From the NCBI RefSeq assembly GCF_947499265.1, contig NZ_CANMNK010000006.1:248001-312000 (forward strand): a stretch of 64,000 bases of DNA, in the 5' to 3' direction. The notes below the pieces were generated by a model. It did not search any database. It was not told the DNA's origin and was given only the letters and a program-made list of their open reading frames with translations. The translations under genes were made by a program, and so were the position numbers. This stretch comes from an uncultured Roseobacter sp. (GTDB taxonomy: Bacteria > Pseudomonadota > Alphaproteobacteria > Rhodobacterales > Rhodobacteraceae). Numbering within the stretch: position 1 is the first letter of the stretch; each line of letters starts with the position of its first letter. Shown here one piece after another: positions 63,400-64,000 of the stretch.

Positions 63400-64000
63400 A
63401 TGGAAACACTCGATCTGTCTGCTCTCGATCTGCGCGCGGTCAATGCGACGCTTCAGGCCGTGGGTGAGGGCGCAAACACCGCGTTTGAGATCACCAACCC
63501 GCGCGGCAGCCACGCGATTGCCGTTGGCCTCGATGCACCCATCCAGGTCACTGTGAAAGGCTCGACCGGTTACTATTGTGCAGGCATGAACCAGCAGGCG
63601 ACCGTGCGGGTTACCGGCTCTGTCGGCCCGGGCGTGGCGGAAAACATGATGTCGGGCAAGGTCGTGGTGGAAGGCAACGCCAGCCAATACGCCGGGGCCA
63701 CGGCACATGGGGGGCTGCTGGTGATCAAGGGCGATGCGTCCAGCCGTTGCGGCATTTCGATGAAGGGGGTGGATATTGTCGTGCATGGTAAAATTGGCCA
63801 CATGAGCGCGTTCATGGCGCAGGCGGGCAATCTGGTCGTGCTTGGCGATGCAGGTGATGCGCTAGGGGACAGTCTTTATGAGGCCCGGATATTCGTGCGC
63901 GGCGCGGTGAAATCATTGGGGGCCGATTGCATCGAAAAGGAGATGCGGCCGGAGCATCTGGAGCTCCTCAAACATCTGCTGCGCGACGCCGAAGCGGATG
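63400..64000 (+). CDS. mgsB: N-methylglutamate synthase subunit B, 3' end missing
   Basis: The frame starts at ATG 63400 and stays open to the window edge for 200 codons. YYCAGMNQQATVRVTG, GNASQYAGATAHGGLLVIKGD and KGVDIVVHGKIGHM are the repeats of the GltB C-terminal right-handed beta-helix (GXGXG) domain, as found in MgsB/GlxC. It is a structural subunit between the amidotransferase and the FMN subunit, expected to follow beyond the window. Confidence 0.78.
   Translation, partial: METLDLSALDLRAVNATLQAVGEGANTAFEITNPRGSHAIAVGLDAPIQVTVKGSTGYYCAGMNQQATVRVTGSVGPGVAENMMSGKVVVEGNASQYAGATAHGGLLVIKGDASSRCGISMKGVDIVVHGKIGHMSAFMAQAGNLVVLGDAGDALGDSLYEARIFVRGAVKSLGADCIEKEMRPEHLELLKHLLRDAEAD

Noticed and set aside
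1-64000. tRNA genes, rRNA, integrase, transposase or phage genes
   Set aside because: None seen; no cloverleaf-like stretch or mobile-element protein motif was found on reading either strand, though without a covariance search a tRNA could be missed.

Overview
The window reads as chromosomal DNA of a marine alphaproteobacterium of the Rhodobacterales (Roseobacter group). Two secreted proteins end in VPLPA-CTERM tails. There is an AapJQMP-type amino-acid transporter, a yqiJ-yqiK flotillin pair, RTX-repeat exoproteins and the start of an N-methylglutamate synthase operon. Coding density is high and GC content is typical of the group. I saw no rRNA, tRNA, CRISPR array, insertion sequence or phage gene.

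Region 1 (1-24.5 kb) is a mosaic of single genes, many for exported proteins. It holds the end of a SnoaL-like gene, a decayed cupin gene, a secreted TPR protein followed by an IgGFc-binding-like VPLPA-CTERM protein, and a CAP-domain protein. Then come an acyltransferase, an EEP-family hydrolase, a di-haem cytochrome c, an RTX protein, an MpaB-like oxygenase and a Tat-exported metallo-hydrolase. A GAF-LuxR regulator, a GDPD phosphodiesterase with a VPLPA-CTERM tail, cysteine synthase, a membrane AraC regulator, a beta-lactamase/RTX fusion, an FMN-binding oxidase-like protein and a GST with a divergent LysR regulator complete it.

Region 2 (24.6-35.9 kb) is a surface-glycan island of ten genes or remnants: a GT61, a hydrolase-glycosyltransferase fusion, an FkbM methyltransferase, an FkbM fragment, a glycosyltransferase-methyltransferase fusion and two further GT-A-like proteins. 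It closes with a PAPS sulfotransferase, a SAM methyltransferase and a sulfatase.

Region 3 (36.4-54.7 kb) looks like one catabolic regulon. It starts with an amino-acid ABC transporter that lacks its ATPase. Next are a MerR/zinc-ribbon pair, a VOC protein with a cystathionine beta-lyase-type enzyme, a BisC/TorA-type molybdoenzyme, an IclR regulator and a rhodanese. A long operon follows: FAD amine oxidase, HyuA, HyuB, SDR, propionyl-CoA synthetase and the missing transporter ATPase. A related 19-base motif lies in three promoters of this region (36.4, 42.4 and 46.1 kb). I infer uptake and breakdown of a sulfur-containing or cyclised amino-acid derivative; the substrate is unknown.

Region 4 (54.9-64 kb) has a secreted calcineurin-like phosphoesterase, yqiJ-yqiK, a GFA-family protein, a LuxR-type regulator and an XRE-cupin regulator in front of N-methylglutamate synthase subunits A and B. 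The window ends inside subunit B.
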